Positions 13,001-24,964 are shown, counted from the first letter of the stretch. The stretch: DNA of 64,000 bases from Opisthocomus hoazin (GCF_030867145.1 NC_134433.1:9995216-10059215), one strand, 5' to 3'. A program made the numbers and translations. Notes: generated by a model not told the origin, from the letters alone.

Positions 13001-15954
13001 CCAGAAAGCAGGTAGACTTCCAGCCAGAGGCTGGTGGCTTTGTGCTCCTGCCAAGCCCTCTTGATGCCAAGTGGAGATTTTGCTTTGGATCTTTGAAGTC
13101 TCAAACTCCATATAACAGTGCTGGGAATGGCATAAGGTGACCTAATGCTTGTAGGGTTGGTCTGTGTGTGAGCGTGCTGCCCTTCTTAAGGGAGGTGAGA
13201 CCCCTCCAGGGTCTGAGTTAAGAAGGGGGAGGGTTCTGATAATATTAAACTGGATGCTGGTAACAAACATTAGCAAAAATTCTCCGAAAGGGCTTGTAAC
13301 ATGACCGCTGCAATCTGTTCCAGGCCTGATGCAGGATATTGCCGTATTGATGTTAACATCAGAGGCGTTCAATGCAATGCTATAAATTAAGTATGCTGGA
13401 GCTTGCTGTTTCGCCTCTGGCTTGACTGAACTCACTTTGTGTTGGCACCCTGCTGTGTAAGGAAAAATCAGCATTTGGTTGGCCAGCACAGGCTTGCAGC
13501 GAAGGCACCGACCTGCATCCACTTGACGAGTTGCTGCAGCGGTTTCTGGACGATCTTCTGCTGGGGGTGTTCCCCCCTACAGCACCGCTAGCAAAAGTGG
13601 CGTGATGGTGACTGTGCACTCCCGTGCTGCAGTGCGACGTGTGTCGTGGCAGATCACGCGAAGGCCTTCAGCAGTGCAGTAGGCAGGCAAGCCCGCAGCG
13701 GTGTAGCGCTGAGACATGGCGGGCAGGTTCTGGGCACACCAGCAGGCAGGGATGATGGCAGTTCTCAAAGGCAGCTTAACCTGGGATACATCTCTTCCAC
13801 CTGCCAGCGGCTCTCTGAGTAAGGCAGGTAAGTGTACCCTGGCTGTCCGATATTTAGTGTCCTGGGCATCTTACATTTTCTTCCTGCTGGGAATGCAAGT
13901 GCCAGAGGGTTTTCCTTTCTTCCTCCCTGAGCTCAGCTGCAAACTGAGATGCATGCGGGGCTGCAGCCTCGTCCCTTCCCTCTCCTAGCGCTGAGGCATG
14001 CGGTCCCTGCCTCCAGCCATATTCCACCTTTGCCATTTCTCTGCACTGCTCTACCTTACTGGGAGCCTGGGTGCTGCTAGCAAGCAGTTACGTGGTTAAC
14101 GAGGCTCCCTTTCTGCTTTGATAAGTTCCCTGCGAGCTCCCTGGAGGAATCTGCTTTCTCCACAGGTGTACCTTCCATCTGTCAGTGAGTTTGTTGAAAG
14201 GATTTTGACAGGCAACTTTTTTCCGTAATCCCTAATAGCTTTGAATTTAGAATGTTTATGGCAAAGCTAATCCTACGAAACTCCCTGTGGTTTTAATAAA
14301 TCTGTCCTCCAGCAAGACTGTTCTGGTGGGAGGAGGTAGATCTACTTCTTTCTGCAGCAATAAATATCTGCAGACTTGGCTATGGGGCAGCTTTAATGTC
14401 ACCTGCTTGGTCCACACTTAAAACTGGTATCTCTTGCTAAAAGCAAGACCTCATGTGGTCATCAACCCTCGTAACCAGTGTCAGGACAGAAAACCGTTGG
14501 AGTCGGCGAGTCCTTTTGTGGTATGGCTGTTGATGCTGGATGCTCTGTTTACAGCTGGAAGGTAAGAGAAGCAGTCAGGCTGGGATTTCTGGATGTTTCT
14601 GATCCCAATTCCCTTACTCAAAGCAGGGCCACTTAGATGGGACAAGATGCTGAATAAACTGATCAAATTTCGAATAGCTCCCAGGACAGACAATCTGTAA
14701 GCTCTAGTGCACGGGAGTACCACTGTGCTCCAGTATCTTTCAAAGATGGCTTTAACCTCCCAGTATCTTTAATTTATGTTTGCGCAGGTGTCACTCAAGG
14801 GAAGAATGAATGGAGCAGTTGTGAAGTTGTGTAAAAATAGAGACAAATAGAGACCTCTGAACTCAGGGCATGAGGCAGGCTGGCAGCAGCACATAAATGA
14901 CTTGCCAGGGGTGTTTCAGCGTGTTGCAGTTGGCTGCGTGCAGGGCTGAGCCCCGGCCTCTCTGTGGGAAGCAGCACATCGCACAAACCCCAGGGCTGGT
15001 GGTCAAACAGCCCCCATTAGCCAGGCTGGGAGTGGTGGGACGTGGGCTGGTCTCCTGGCACTGGGAGCTGAGCTGCTGGATGGCCCCATGCTCGCCTTGG
15101 GGCGTGAAGCTGGGAGCTGCCTTGGCGTGCCGCCCCGTGCACCTTGTCCTGTATCAGCAGCGACTGCCGACAGTCACAGGAGATTCTGCCCTCTTTAACG
15201 TGACGCCCATTTCCCTGGTCCCTCAGCCACCTTTTACCCTTGCCACAGAAGGCAGTTGTGCCTGGTTTGCACAGTAAGACGCTCTTCCCGATGGGAAGGG
15301 GCTGTTTGCTGCTTCCCCTGCCAGCTGCAGAGCAGCTCGTGGGGCAGCACAGGTCTGCGTGGCAGTGGGAAGTGGGAGTGGAAGCTCTTCTTGCTGCCTC
15401 CACCTCAAGCAAAGGAGTAGAGGGGGTCTGGATCGGAGACCAGAGCACTCTGCTTGCTGCGTGGGAAGCCAAGGCTTAGCTGTAGCTTGGTTTTGGGAGA
15501 AGACGTTAGCCAGACCACAGCTGAAGAGCTGCAAGGAAGGAGCGGATGTCGCTGGAGTGGGCAGGTCAATATGGTATAAGCAAGTGTGAATCATTCCAGG
15601 CTGTTCGAATGAGGTCCTGGGCTGGACCATCCTACTGCTTCCAGCGTGAGCCCTTGGCCTCGTGATCACCACCATAAACGTGGTTATCTAGGCCCAGAAC
15701 AAACCTTGTCCTTGCAAACACTAGTGAAAATGACTCGGTATTTACAGAAGCCTTTCGCCTCCCAACCATTACCTAACCCTTGTGAGAAGTAACCGCCGAG
15801 AGGAGGCTTATGGGTTCCTGCTCTGCTGGCCCACCTCCCACGCGGCCAAGCCCAGGGTGTGTACGTGGTGAGCCCTTGGAGGAGGGGACAACGGCAGTAT
15901 CCAGGCTCAGAGAGCCGCTCGGCAGCGGTAGCTACCTGTGTGCAGCAGCCTGGC

Positions 15955-16290
15955 TGTCACGGCATCCTGGGCTGCCGCACCCCCTCCGAGGGCGCAGAGA
16001 CCCACGTGCGGGGCTCGGCATGGAGACGAGCGGGTGCGAGCCCTTCCCAAGCGGGCAGCCGCCCGTGCGGCAGGGCAGCCGCCCGCCTGCCTGGCCGCTG
16101 CTGGAGGGGCTGCCGCGGTGGCTTCAGCCAGCGGTGGGGTTGCGGGGGCTGGGGTGAGATGATTGCGATGTTGAGTGTGACGCTTCCCAGGAACTGAGCC
16201 GCCTGGGGCGGCGTTTGGCAGCCCGCTTGTGAGGCGGCTCTGTGCTCCGTCGCCTGCTTGATCCCTCTGTTGCCGCGGCGTGTGAGGCAG
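15955..16290. promoter_or_regulatory. CpG-rich patch in YWHAG intron 1
   Basis: A block of about 340 bases with a high density of CG dinucleotides (for example around 15976-16010, 16060-16125 and 16195-16215) stands out from the CpG-poor intron on either side. It lies about 0.6-0.9 kb upstream of YWHAG exon 2. A GTGAGA donor-like string occurs near 16153. It could be a secondary promoter or enhancer, but the sequence alone does not show transcription. Confidence 0.3.
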
Positions 16291-16852
16291 GTAGAAGTGA
16301 CGCTGTGCATTAACGCTCTTATCCTCAATGAAGAAAATCCTGTGTGGGAAGAACATACTCTTACTATGCAAGCTTTTAAGTCCTTATCTGTGCAGGTGCC
16401 TTAGGCAGCTGTAATTTTACCGTCTAACATATTCTTTCGACATCTCAGAAGCACGCCCTGTGCTTATGGGAAGCCGAAAAGATGAACACCCGCAGCTATG
16501 ATAGTGTTAATTCTTGCGGCTAGCTCCTAACCCTGGACCATCTCCACCCTCTTGCTTTGACTGTCCCTCTCGCCTGCATCATGAAGTCCCAGACTCATCC
16601 CGCAGGTGACAGGCGACTCTTTTGTAGAGGATTCTTCTAATTCTGGAAAATGCTTATCTTGTAAGAGATGGAGAATATCTGAAATAAAACCCAGCCTGCC
16701 CCTTTTGCTGGGGGACTGGACCGCAGCGTGATTTCCCAGCTGGGAATTTCCCTCTGGGATGGGAGTGGATGCCGGATGACAGAGCAGGACTTTGTGAGCC
16801 AGCTGCCTTCTCCTGCATCTCGCTAGACATGTGTAACGGGAGTGTCAAGTGA

Positions 16853-17560
<708 letters not shown>

Positions 17561-17851
17561 ACCCCCCGATGGACTGGCAGCCGCACGCTGATGCTAACTA
17601 CTGCAGTCTTTATTTTTTTCCCACGAGTGGGGGGGGGGTCAGGGGTGGGGGAGGGAAAGGGAGGGGACACCTTCCCCGGGAGGCCCCCCACAACCTGTCT
17701 TTGATTGCCTCGTTGACATTTTTGCCAAAACACCACTAGTGGAAGTCAGGCTGGCTGTGCTGGTATGGAATAGCAGCCTCACTGGCATATGGACTGTTCT
17801 GTAGATTATTAATACAAGTGGAGCTGTCTTTAATTTAACTTTATCGCTAGA

Positions 17852-17857
17852 AATAAA
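17852..17857 (+). terminator. YWHAG: Proximal AATAAA poly(A) signal of YWHAG
   Basis: AATAAA lies about 290 bases after the stop codon and is followed by G/T-rich sequence. If used, it gives a short 3' UTR isoform lacking the distal 2.5 kb. Confidence 0.55.
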
Positions 17858-19189
17858 AGGGTTTTAAGACAAATTCGCGTGGATGGAATGGCCCTCGTTT
17901 TTAAGGAAAGCAATGCAAAAAAAAAAAAAAAAAGGGAGTTCTGTGGTTCCAGTAAGGCTTCGTGCGTTTGTTTCTGCAGTCCAGGTGCCGTGTGTCCGTA
18001 CCACGCCGCGGGGCGTCTCTCTGCAGCGCTCTGCCTGGCGGGGCCTAGCTGAAAATCCCCAAATTGAGAAGGAATTAAAAAAAAAAAAAAAAATTAAGAC
18101 TAAAGAATTCGGGGCTTGCAAAGCCCAGTGATTTAGGCCATCCAATCTCTTTTTTTTTGTTTTTTGTTAAGATATTTATTAGGGTAGCTTACAGTATTAA
18201 CACTAAATTGCAGTTTACAGTAGTTCTACATTACAGCCATATGACATCAAGCCTTTGATTGTCTGTTTTTTCTTTTGCTAGTTCTTTTGGCTTGCCTTCC
18301 TGATCAGTCCTCGCCTGTGGACTGGCTTTAGCTATTCTGTGTTGCCCAAGGCAAGAAGACCGCCCGCCCGAGGAACATCAAAGCTGCTCTAGTTTTTTGG
18401 TCAACAGCTTAACAGGTGCTTGGCTAGCGGCTGTTTCAACTATTTTAAGTCCACAGCAAAAGGTTTAAGAACTTAGACAAGGGGGAAGTGTTTAAACTTA
18501 AAATGCCACTTAAATAAAAAATAATAATAAAAAAAATGATAAAAAAAGAGCATTCAGGTCTGTATGTCATGTACTGTGTTTGGTATTTCAAAAGACCATC
18601 CTGATTTAAGGTGCCACAGCTGCTTCCTCAGGGATTGCACTGCCATTTCACTCTGCCTGACTTTCTCCCACTGTACCATGAGGTTTGTCAGCAGATCTCT
18701 GGCACCCAGGCTCCCTTGTTTGTCACCAGGGAAGCCGGGTGCGTTTTCCTTTCTCCTGGGGAAGCTTGTGGTGTAATGAGTGAACTTCAGGAGCTTAGAA
18801 GCTAATTTGGTAGAGAAATCCTCAAGGGAAGAGCTACAATCATAGACATTTCTATCAACCATCGGGAGCCCAGGAACTTAGTTCTCTTCTTAGCAAAATC
18901 TTTTCCGAGTCTGTCTGATGCGGCTAGGGGTGGGAGACGGGGCATCTGAGTTGCTTAGCAGCAGGTAATACTTACCCCATTTTGAGTAAATTTCTTTTTA
19001 TTTTTGATTTTGACATCGTTGTTGGAAGTTCACTGCTGTTCTCTGGCTCGCGGAGTGCTGTGCCACGCAGCTTTTCACCTAAAGCTGTGCAGTGAGGAAA
19101 AATGGCACTCGTGCATGATTATTATTATTGTTTATTTTTTGGAAACAGGCTTTCATTGTCCCTTTCGAGAGTCAGTCTGCAAACAGCGC

Positions 19190-19525
19190 GTCGTGGTGTT
19201 GCACACACGGTACAGCTGCTCCTGCCGCCGCGTTGGGCGGGGAGACGTCGCTTCAGCCCCCTCCCCGCCGTCGGACGAAGCCGCTGCCCCGACTCCTCGG
19301 GAGCGAGCGGAGCCCAGGCCGGCGCTCGGCCTCCAGCCGCTGCCCCGGCGACGCTGGCAAGGCCTTTTCTTTTTTGAGCAGGACGCCTTCTCACGCGGAG
19401 CCTTGCCCGGTGAGCACGCGCGTCGGCCGGGCGTATGGTGAGCGCATCCCGCGGCGAGATGCTCGCGGTGCCGCTACGTGCCGTGGACTGGGAGATGGCT
19501 TTAGGCTTCTTACCCGCCTTCCTCT
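19190..19525. other. CpG-rich block inside the YWHAG 3' UTR
   Basis: Dense CG dinucleotides and a G+C-rich composition (for example 19226-19290, 19300-19350, 19390-19470) interrupt an otherwise AT-rich UTR. Open frames cross it on both strands but have no family-like composition. It may be a local island or a GC-rich insertion. Confidence 0.45.
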
Positions 19526-20375
19526 GATCGACCCTCGTGTCCCCTGAGCAGTGTTGTCCCAGCTGTAGAATTTGGAAGTGGTTTACTGGAATTACAAAAC
19601 CTATCTTTTTTTTTTTTTTTCTTTTTTTTGCTTTTCTTTCTGGCTTTTGCTCTGGCTGCTTTAGGGAACTCACACAGGAGAGATGGCACAAGAGGGCTGA
19701 AAACGGAGCGGGGGTCAGGGACTGGATTTTTAAGCAGCTTGAATGGTTTCTTTTTGTTTTTTAAGAGATGCACTTGCCTATGATACTGTCTCTCCAGTGA
19801 AATGATTACTGCTCCATTACTCTATTGATACAATATTGTGCATGCTAGTGTCGTATTTCTATACAGTAGCTTGAAATTTATTAACTTATACTGTAGATGT
19901 TATGTATTCCTATGACAAAATAGTCTTCAAAAATTTTTTAAAGTTTTTTAATTTATTTTTTTTTCTTTTGGGGGTAAAGTTTGCTCTACCAAATAGTGAT
20001 CGTAACAAACTGATCTGTTATGGATGTTGCTATAGTGACATGCAATTATATATGATTTTGTTTTTAAAAAGGAGAAAAAAAAAAAGCAAAAGAAAACACC
20101 AGTGTTAGCTTAATCTTAATGTCTGGTGTTCGTCATGGTGAAATTATAACTATTACAGTGTAGGAGAACAATGACTGTGTTCTTTGAATGAGCCTTTGTT
20201 TGTGCTTTTTGTCATGTTATGCAGTGAACTATTTTTAAGGTCTAATCAGTGATTATTTTTCCAACTCCGTGTTTCTGTAAGGAATTATTTCACACACGGA
20301 CCATTCTTAGCAGTTTTTCCTCAGTGATGGAATATCATGAATGTGAGTCATTATGTAGCCGTCGTACATTGAGCA

Positions 20376-20381
20376 AATAAA
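20376..20381 (+). terminator. YWHAG: Distal AATAAA poly(A) signal of YWHAG
   Basis: AATAAA is preceded by AT-rich UTR and followed within 25 bases by TG-containing sequence. After it the base composition jumps to G+C-rich intergenic DNA, which marks the transcript end near 20395-20405. Confidence 0.8.
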
Positions 20382-20404
20382 CTTACAGATCTGACGTCAG
20401 CGCT

Positions 20405-22190
20405 GCTTAATTGTTCTCGCCTGTGTGGAGTTTCTGGGGGGCCGGGGGGCTCCCCCTCACCATCGGGGTGCGGGAGCCAGGGTGGGCAGCGCAGGCTGGG
20501 GGCACGCAGCCTTGCTTCTGCTCCCGGGGGGCCGTGGCCCTTCCGCCAGTCCCAGGGAAGCTGGGGGGGCCGTGCTCCCCATCCCTGCGGGTCCACGGTT
20601 CCCGGGGCAGAGGCGAACGCCCTCCTGGGCTGGGGGAGCCGTGGGGAGGGTCCCCGGGTGGGTGGCTGGGTTGGGTGGGTGCCTCTCCCCCTGCCTCCGT
20701 CCCTCCCCCATGGTTTTTCCACTCGAAGCCACGTGTGGTGACTCACGCTGTAAAAATATTCCCCTCCCTTGGAAACCATAAACCGAAAGCGCGCCTCGAC
20801 TCGCGCATGCCGTGCGGGGGACCCCGGGGGTGCAGGGCTGCGAACAACTCCCGGCTGATGGCAGAGAGGAGACGGGGGCTCGCTGGGCAGCACCCCAGCC
20901 TGGCCCCCTCCCAGCACCCTTGCACACTGGGGTGGATTTCTGGGAGGCGAGAGGGCCCACGGTGGCTGCCCTGGCTGGCCCCCATACCCGCACAGCCCCC
21001 GGGGAGGGTCTGGGGCTGCCCCTCGGGGGGGCTGCTTCCCTTGGAGATGGGCATGGGTCTGTGTGGATTAGCCCCCCATCCTGACCCTCTCTGCCCCTCG
21101 CTGCTGGGGCCTCAGTTTCCCTGTCTGGAGCGGGAGATGGATCCCCCAGGCTGGAGCAGCGCCGGTGGAGGTGGGTCAGTGTCGCCCCAGGGTGCACCGG
21201 AGGGGCGGGGGTGGGCAGGGGTCTCCTCACTGCTTGCCGGGCAGGGTCTAGCCCTGAGATGGGGTGTTGGGTGTGCCCAGGGCTGGGTGCTGCAGTGCGG
21301 TGCCCGGGGCAGCGCAGAAACCCGCAGAGGGGCTGGGGAGGGGGGGGACAGCCCCCGACTGGCATCTCCTGCCCTGCAGGGACCTCCCGCCTGCCCCGTC
21401 CCCAGCCCTGGAGCCCCAGGATGGTTGCCCACCCAGGAGGGCTGAGACCTGCCAAACTCATCACACCCAGCCTCCCCCTCCACACACTGCAGGGCTGGGC
21501 AGGGGGGTTGGTGTTCAGCCCCCACCCCCACCCCAGGCTGGGCTACCAGCAGCTGCTGCTCGCCATGGCAACCATCTCCATCGCTCTGGTTGCCGTGGCC
21601 ACCCATCCCCAAAATGGCACACGCTGGGGGGGGAAGGGGGGGCCCAAGCACACGCGTGACCCCCGGCAGCAGGAGCCGACTCCGGCTCCATCTTGGGCAT
21701 CGTGCCTGAGACCTGCCAAAGTCATTGCACCCCAGAGTGCCGGGGCAGAGGGGTTGGGGCTCGGGGCTGGGGGGCACACGGAGCCCCCCGGGCTCGGCGA
21801 GGGGCCTCGCAGCTGCGGGATTCCTCCCGGGTCACCGTCCGCCTGCAGGATGACTCAGGGGGGATTAGGGGGATTTGTCGGAGCGGGAACATGGCAGCCG
21901 CGGGCTCGGCCGGGGCCATGTAGGAGGCACGGGGGCGTGGGGGGCATGGGGCCAGCCAGGGCAGAAAGGCATCAGGACCACAACCCCCGCTGCGTCCAGC
22001 GCCCCAGCACGGCTGCAGCCCCCGAGCTGCACCCCCCAACCTGCCCAGCCCCTCGCAGTGGGGTGGAGGGAAGGGGGCTCGCTGGGGGGGCCGGGGTTGG
22101 GGGCCACACTGCTGGGCAGAGCTTCTGCCTGAGAAGCCCCTGCTTGCCCCCAGGCTCCCCTACGACCGGGGGCAGGGGAGGGTGCGTGGT
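20405..22190. other. YWHAG-HSPB1 intergenic region, G+C-rich
   Basis: Lies between two convergent genes. Very G+C-rich, with long open frames on both strands that arise from the lack of A/T-rich stops and have no recognisable domains. One inverted pair, CATGGCAACC (21564-21573) and GGTTGCCGTG (21588-21597), resembles facing RFX half-sites. Nothing else was recognised. Confidence 0.7.
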
Positions 22191-22194
22191 TTTC

Positions 22195-22600
22195 AGAGAC
22201 CCGGGGTGGTGACGCTGGGGTGCTGAGACCCAAAACGTTCAGATCCGGGATGCTGAGACCCAGAGTTTTGGAAATGAGGGGTGGTGACACCCAGGGTGCT
22301 GAGACCTGGGATCTGGGGGACGTGGGAGACCCTGAATTTCGGAGAATGGGCATGTCAGAGACACAGGATGTGGAGATGTAGGAGACCCGGGATGCTGAGA
22401 CCCGTAATTTTGGAGACCTGGGATGTTAGAGACCCGGGATGTGGAAAACTGGGATGCTGAGCCTGGGATGGCGGAGACCTGGGGTGTGGAGACCAGAGAT
22501 TTTGGAGACTGGGGGTGCTGGAGGCTGGGATATGGAGAAATGAGATGTAGGAGACCTGGGATTTGGGATATCCAGGATGGGAAGGCCCGGGATGTCGAGC
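22195..22600. repeat. Degenerate minisatellite (GGGATGctGAGACCC type)
   Basis: Variants of a roughly 20-30 base unit recur, built from GGGATGTTGAGA, GACCCGGGATG and TTTTGGAGACC strings, for example at 22245-22262, 22385-22402, 22410-22440 and 22455-22480. The copies have diverged and vary in length, so an old variable-number repeat is likely. It ends about 90 bases beyond the HSPB1 poly(A) site. Confidence 0.7.
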
Positions 22601-22689
22601 AGGGAGCCGGCGCCCACGGTGCGGTTCCCAGCCGGCGTGGCACAGCCGCGGTGCGCCGGTGCCGCGGGGGTCCAGGGGGACAGACACGG

Positions 22690-22883
22690 GGCCTGCTTTC
22701 TTTCACCACTTTTTATTCCAGCTGATTCCATCGGTTCCTTCACATTTATTCAAGGCACTCAGTGACCAGGCGAGTAGAAAATAAACAATAAAAAGGGAGC
22801 TGCGAGCTGGGGGTGGGCGTGAGGATGCAGCCTGGGGGGGGGGGGTGGCAGAGGCTTCTCTTCCTCCTCCTCCTCGCTGCCGC
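22690..22883 (-). other. HSPB1: HSPB1 3' UTR with two poly(A) signals
   Basis: Minus-strand AATAAA occurs at 22750-22745 and again at 22717-22712. The second, within GGAATAAAAAG, is the more likely signal for a 3' end near 22690-22700. The UTR is therefore about 190 bases, short as is usual for this gene. Confidence 0.75.
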
Positions 22884-23043
22884 CTACTTCTTGGCCGGCT
22901 CCTTGGCTTGGCTCTCGACGGTGACGGGGATGGTGATCTCGGCAGACTGGATGGCCGGCTTGGGCAGGGGGGCCTCCACCGTCAGCATGCCGTCGGGGGA
23001 CAGCGAGGACCGCACGGCCGTGGCTTCGACGCCGGGGGGGAGG
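22884..23043 (-). CDS. HSPB1: HSPB1 coding exon 3 (C-terminal)
   Basis: Acceptor CCTGCAG at 23050-23044. Encodes [10 protein letters not shown] to QAKEPAKK and stops at 22886-22884 (TAG). It holds the last alpha-crystallin strands ([14 protein letters not shown]) and the flexible tail with the ITIPV anchor and a Lys/Glu-rich end. Confidence 0.97.
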
Positions 23044-24621
23044 CTGCAGGGTAAGGGGGGGGGGTCAGGGCTGCGGCACCCACTGCCCCAAGCAGGCGCG
23101 ATGCTGTGCCCGGTGACACATGCTCTGCCCCAAATTGCTGCCACCCCCCGCTCCCAGTTCGGGTGAGCGGCATGCCCAGTTTGCCCAGTGGGATGGGTGG
23201 GCGGGCAGAGGTCCCGAAAGACACCGGGGTGCTGCCAGGATCCCCCCTGCCCCCCTCCCTGGTACTTACGTGTATTTTCGGGTGAAGCATCTGGAGATGA
23301 AGCCGTGCTCATCCTGCTTCTCCTCGTGTTTGCCTGGAAGGAAAATGAACCCTGGGCTGGTTGGAGGGGCCCAGCTGGGCGGGCAGGGGTCTGGGAGGGT
23401 CTCTGCTCCTGGGGACCACCCTTCCCTGCCCTGGCCCCCCAGACCCCGGCACTGCCCGAAGCCAGGGAGGAGCTGAGCCTGCCTGTCCTGGTTTTCATCA
23501 CCTGAATATAATTTTGTCCCCCCAACCTGGTGGGGCTGGACACCGAGCACCCACGTCTCCCGGGGGCTGCACCCCCGATTCCCACCGGCCTGGGAGCTGC
23601 GCCCACCCCATGCAGACCCCCGGGCTGCGTGGGGCTGGGGGCTGCCAGCAGCCCCTGGCTGGGCGGGGGGCACGCTGCGCTGCTGGCCCTGTGCTGCGGG
23701 GCTGGGCTGCGTCACCCCACCCTGACTGGGGAGCTGCGGGGAGCACGGGGGGACTGCGGGGCTGTGGCACCCCCCTGTCCCCTCGCTGGCCAGGGTGTCC
23801 CTCCCTATGGCCCTGTCACCCCCCAGACCCCTCTGCCCCTCCGTGGCTCGCCTCTGGGGCATCCATCCCCACGTCCTGGCTGGGACAGCAGCGAGGGGTC
23901 GAGATGTGGGGCTGGGGAGGGGTCTCTGCACCCTGTGCAACACCAGCAGCACGAAGGCACCCCGAGACCGAACTCGTTATGCAGGGCCTTCCTCTTTGTC
24001 TTGATTTTCCCCTTCCCTTTTTCCTCTCCTCTCCTCTCCTCTCCTCTCCTCTCCTCTCCTCTCCTCTCCTCTCCTCTCCTCTCCTCTCCTCTCCTCTCCT
24101 CTCCTCCCTTCTCTCTCCTCCTCCCTTCTCCCTCCTCCTTTTCCTTCCCTCGCTTCCCATCACTTCTTCCACTCCACTTTGCCTTTCCACCCTTTTCCCC
24201 CCCAGCCCGGCACCCGGAGCGGGGACCCCCCTGAACCCCCCCCTACTCCCCAGCACCCACCGGTGATCTCGACGACGTTATCCTTGGTCTTGACCACCAG
24301 CTCCTCGGGCGCGAAGTGGTTGACGTCCAAGGTGACCTTCCAGCTGTCGGCGGTCTGGCGGATCTCGGAGATGCCGCTGCTGAGCTGGCGGCTCAGCGCC
24401 TGCCCGTACGGCGAGCCGGGGGCCGGCAGCAGCGCAGTCTCCCGGGGCAGCAAGCGGAAATACCCCGGCCAGGCGCTGCCGCTCGGCCACTTGTACCAGT
24501 CCTCGGGGATATGGGGCATCCCGAAGGACTGGTCGAAGAGGCGGCTGCCATGGTACCAGTCGCGGAAGGGTTCCCAGCTGGGGCTGCGCAGGAAGGTGAA
24601 GGGGACGCGGCGCTCGGCCAT
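22884..24621 (-). CDS. HSPB1: Heat shock protein beta-1 (HSP25/HSP27), three coding exons joined
   Basis: Join 24621-24261, 23333-23270 and 23043-22884: 585 bases, 194 residues plus a TAG stop. HSPB1 is an ATP-independent chaperone that forms oligomers, holds unfolding clients and binds actin and intermediate filaments. Domains: N-terminal region with the aromatic SWEPFRDWY motif (residues 15-23); alpha-crystallin domain about 88-170; C-terminal tail with an I-x-I-x-V anchor (ITIPV, 178-182). Cys136, in ISRCFTRKY at the dimer edge strand, corresponds to human Cys137. Ser15 is present. The Ser77 and Ser81 region ([10 protein letters not shown]) replaces the mammalian phosphoserine cluster. All junctions keep frame and have GT-AG ends. 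Recalled chicken HSP25 is very close and 193 residues long. The gene converges on YWHAG and is in tandem with SRRM3. Confidence 0.97.
23044..23269 (-). other. HSPB1: HSPB1 intron 2
   Basis: 226-base GT-AG intron, G+C-rich, with a run of C on the sense strand just before the acceptor. Nothing else was seen in it. Confidence 0.9.
23270..23333 (-). CDS. HSPB1: HSPB1 coding exon 2 (64 nt)
   Basis: Preceded by CTTCCAG and followed by the consensus donor GTAAGT. It completes Gly121, encodes 20 residues from [10 protein letters not shown] to FTRKY, and carries the first two bases of Thr142. It includes Cys136 and Arg139, the dimer-interface residues. Confidence 0.97.
23334..24260 (-). other. HSPB1: HSPB1 intron 1
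   Basis: 927-base intron containing a pentanucleotide microsatellite at 24022-24106 and otherwise G+C-rich sequence without recognised features. Confidence 0.9.
24022..24106. repeat. (CTCCT)n microsatellite, about 17 perfect copies
   Basis: A pure 5-base repeat of CTCCT on the plus strand (GGAGA-type on the HSPB1 sense strand), followed by CT-rich interrupted copies to about 24170. Perfect copies over 85 bases suggest active length polymorphism. It lies inside HSPB1 intron 1, about 155 bases past the exon 1 donor. Confidence 0.95.
24261..24621 (-). CDS. HSPB1: HSPB1 coding exon 1 (residues 1-120 and first base of codon 121)
   Basis: The start ATG at 24621-24619 lies in CACCATGG, a strong Kozak context. 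The exon encodes [10 protein letters not shown] through [10 protein letters not shown] and ends ACCG|GTGGGT. It holds the whole N-terminal domain and the first strands of the alpha-crystallin domain ([15 protein letters not shown]). Human introns fall at the same place. Confidence 0.97.
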
Positions 24622-24639
24622 GGTGCGCGGGGCTGCCGG

Positions 24640-24690
24640 GGCTGCGGCCGGCGGCCACTTATGAAGGGGCCCGGTGGTTATTTTTAGCCG
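24640..24690 (-). promoter_or_regulatory. HSPB1: HSPB1 core promoter with TATA-like box
   Basis: On the minus strand TAAAAATA (24686-24679) sits 58 bases upstream of the start ATG, which places transcription start near 24650 and gives a 5' UTR of about 30 bases. A second AT-rich string, CATTAATAG, occurs at about 24713-24705. The start site is inferred, not observed. Confidence 0.55.
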
Positions 24691-24964
24691 GGCGGCTCAG
24701 CTGGCTATTAATGGAAATCGCGGCAGGGCCCAGGGAAGGGACGAGAAACTTTCCCGGGGTCGGGGCGGCGTTGCGCAGCCGCGCTGGGGAGCCCCCCGGG
24801 TCCCCCCCGGCCAGGGAAATGTCCGCCTGCCTCTCGCCGCGGGAGGTTTGGCTGGTTGGGAGTGATGGATGGTCCTTGGAGGAGCTCCCGGTCTCCTCAC
24901 CCCCGCCTGCCTGCCCGGAAAACCATCCCAGGGACTCTGGGCCAGCGCCTGGGGAGGGGGGGGA

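Larger units (their letters stand above)
17561..20397 (+). other. YWHAG: YWHAG 3' UTR
   Basis: Runs from the stop codon to the distal poly(A) signal at 20376-20381. It starts with a G-run-rich segment (17628-17690), continues as AT-rich sequence with long A and T homopolymers (about 17918-17936, 18078-18093, 19603-19630), is interrupted by a CpG-rich block (19190-19525), and ends in AT-rich sequence (19770-20390). That last part resembles the distal mammalian YWHAG 3' UTR as I recall it. No open frame in it resembles a protein. Its length of about 2.8 kb fits the long UTR known for this gene. Confidence 0.85.

Noticed and set aside
20411-21485. Long overlapping frames on both strands in the intergenic region
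   Set aside because: G+C-rich sequence lacks stops by composition. Residue content is Gly/Pro/Arg/Ala with no motif.
24179-24664. 161-codon plus-strand frame across HSPB1 exon 1
   Set aside because: Antisense shadow of a verified coding exon in G+C-rich DNA.
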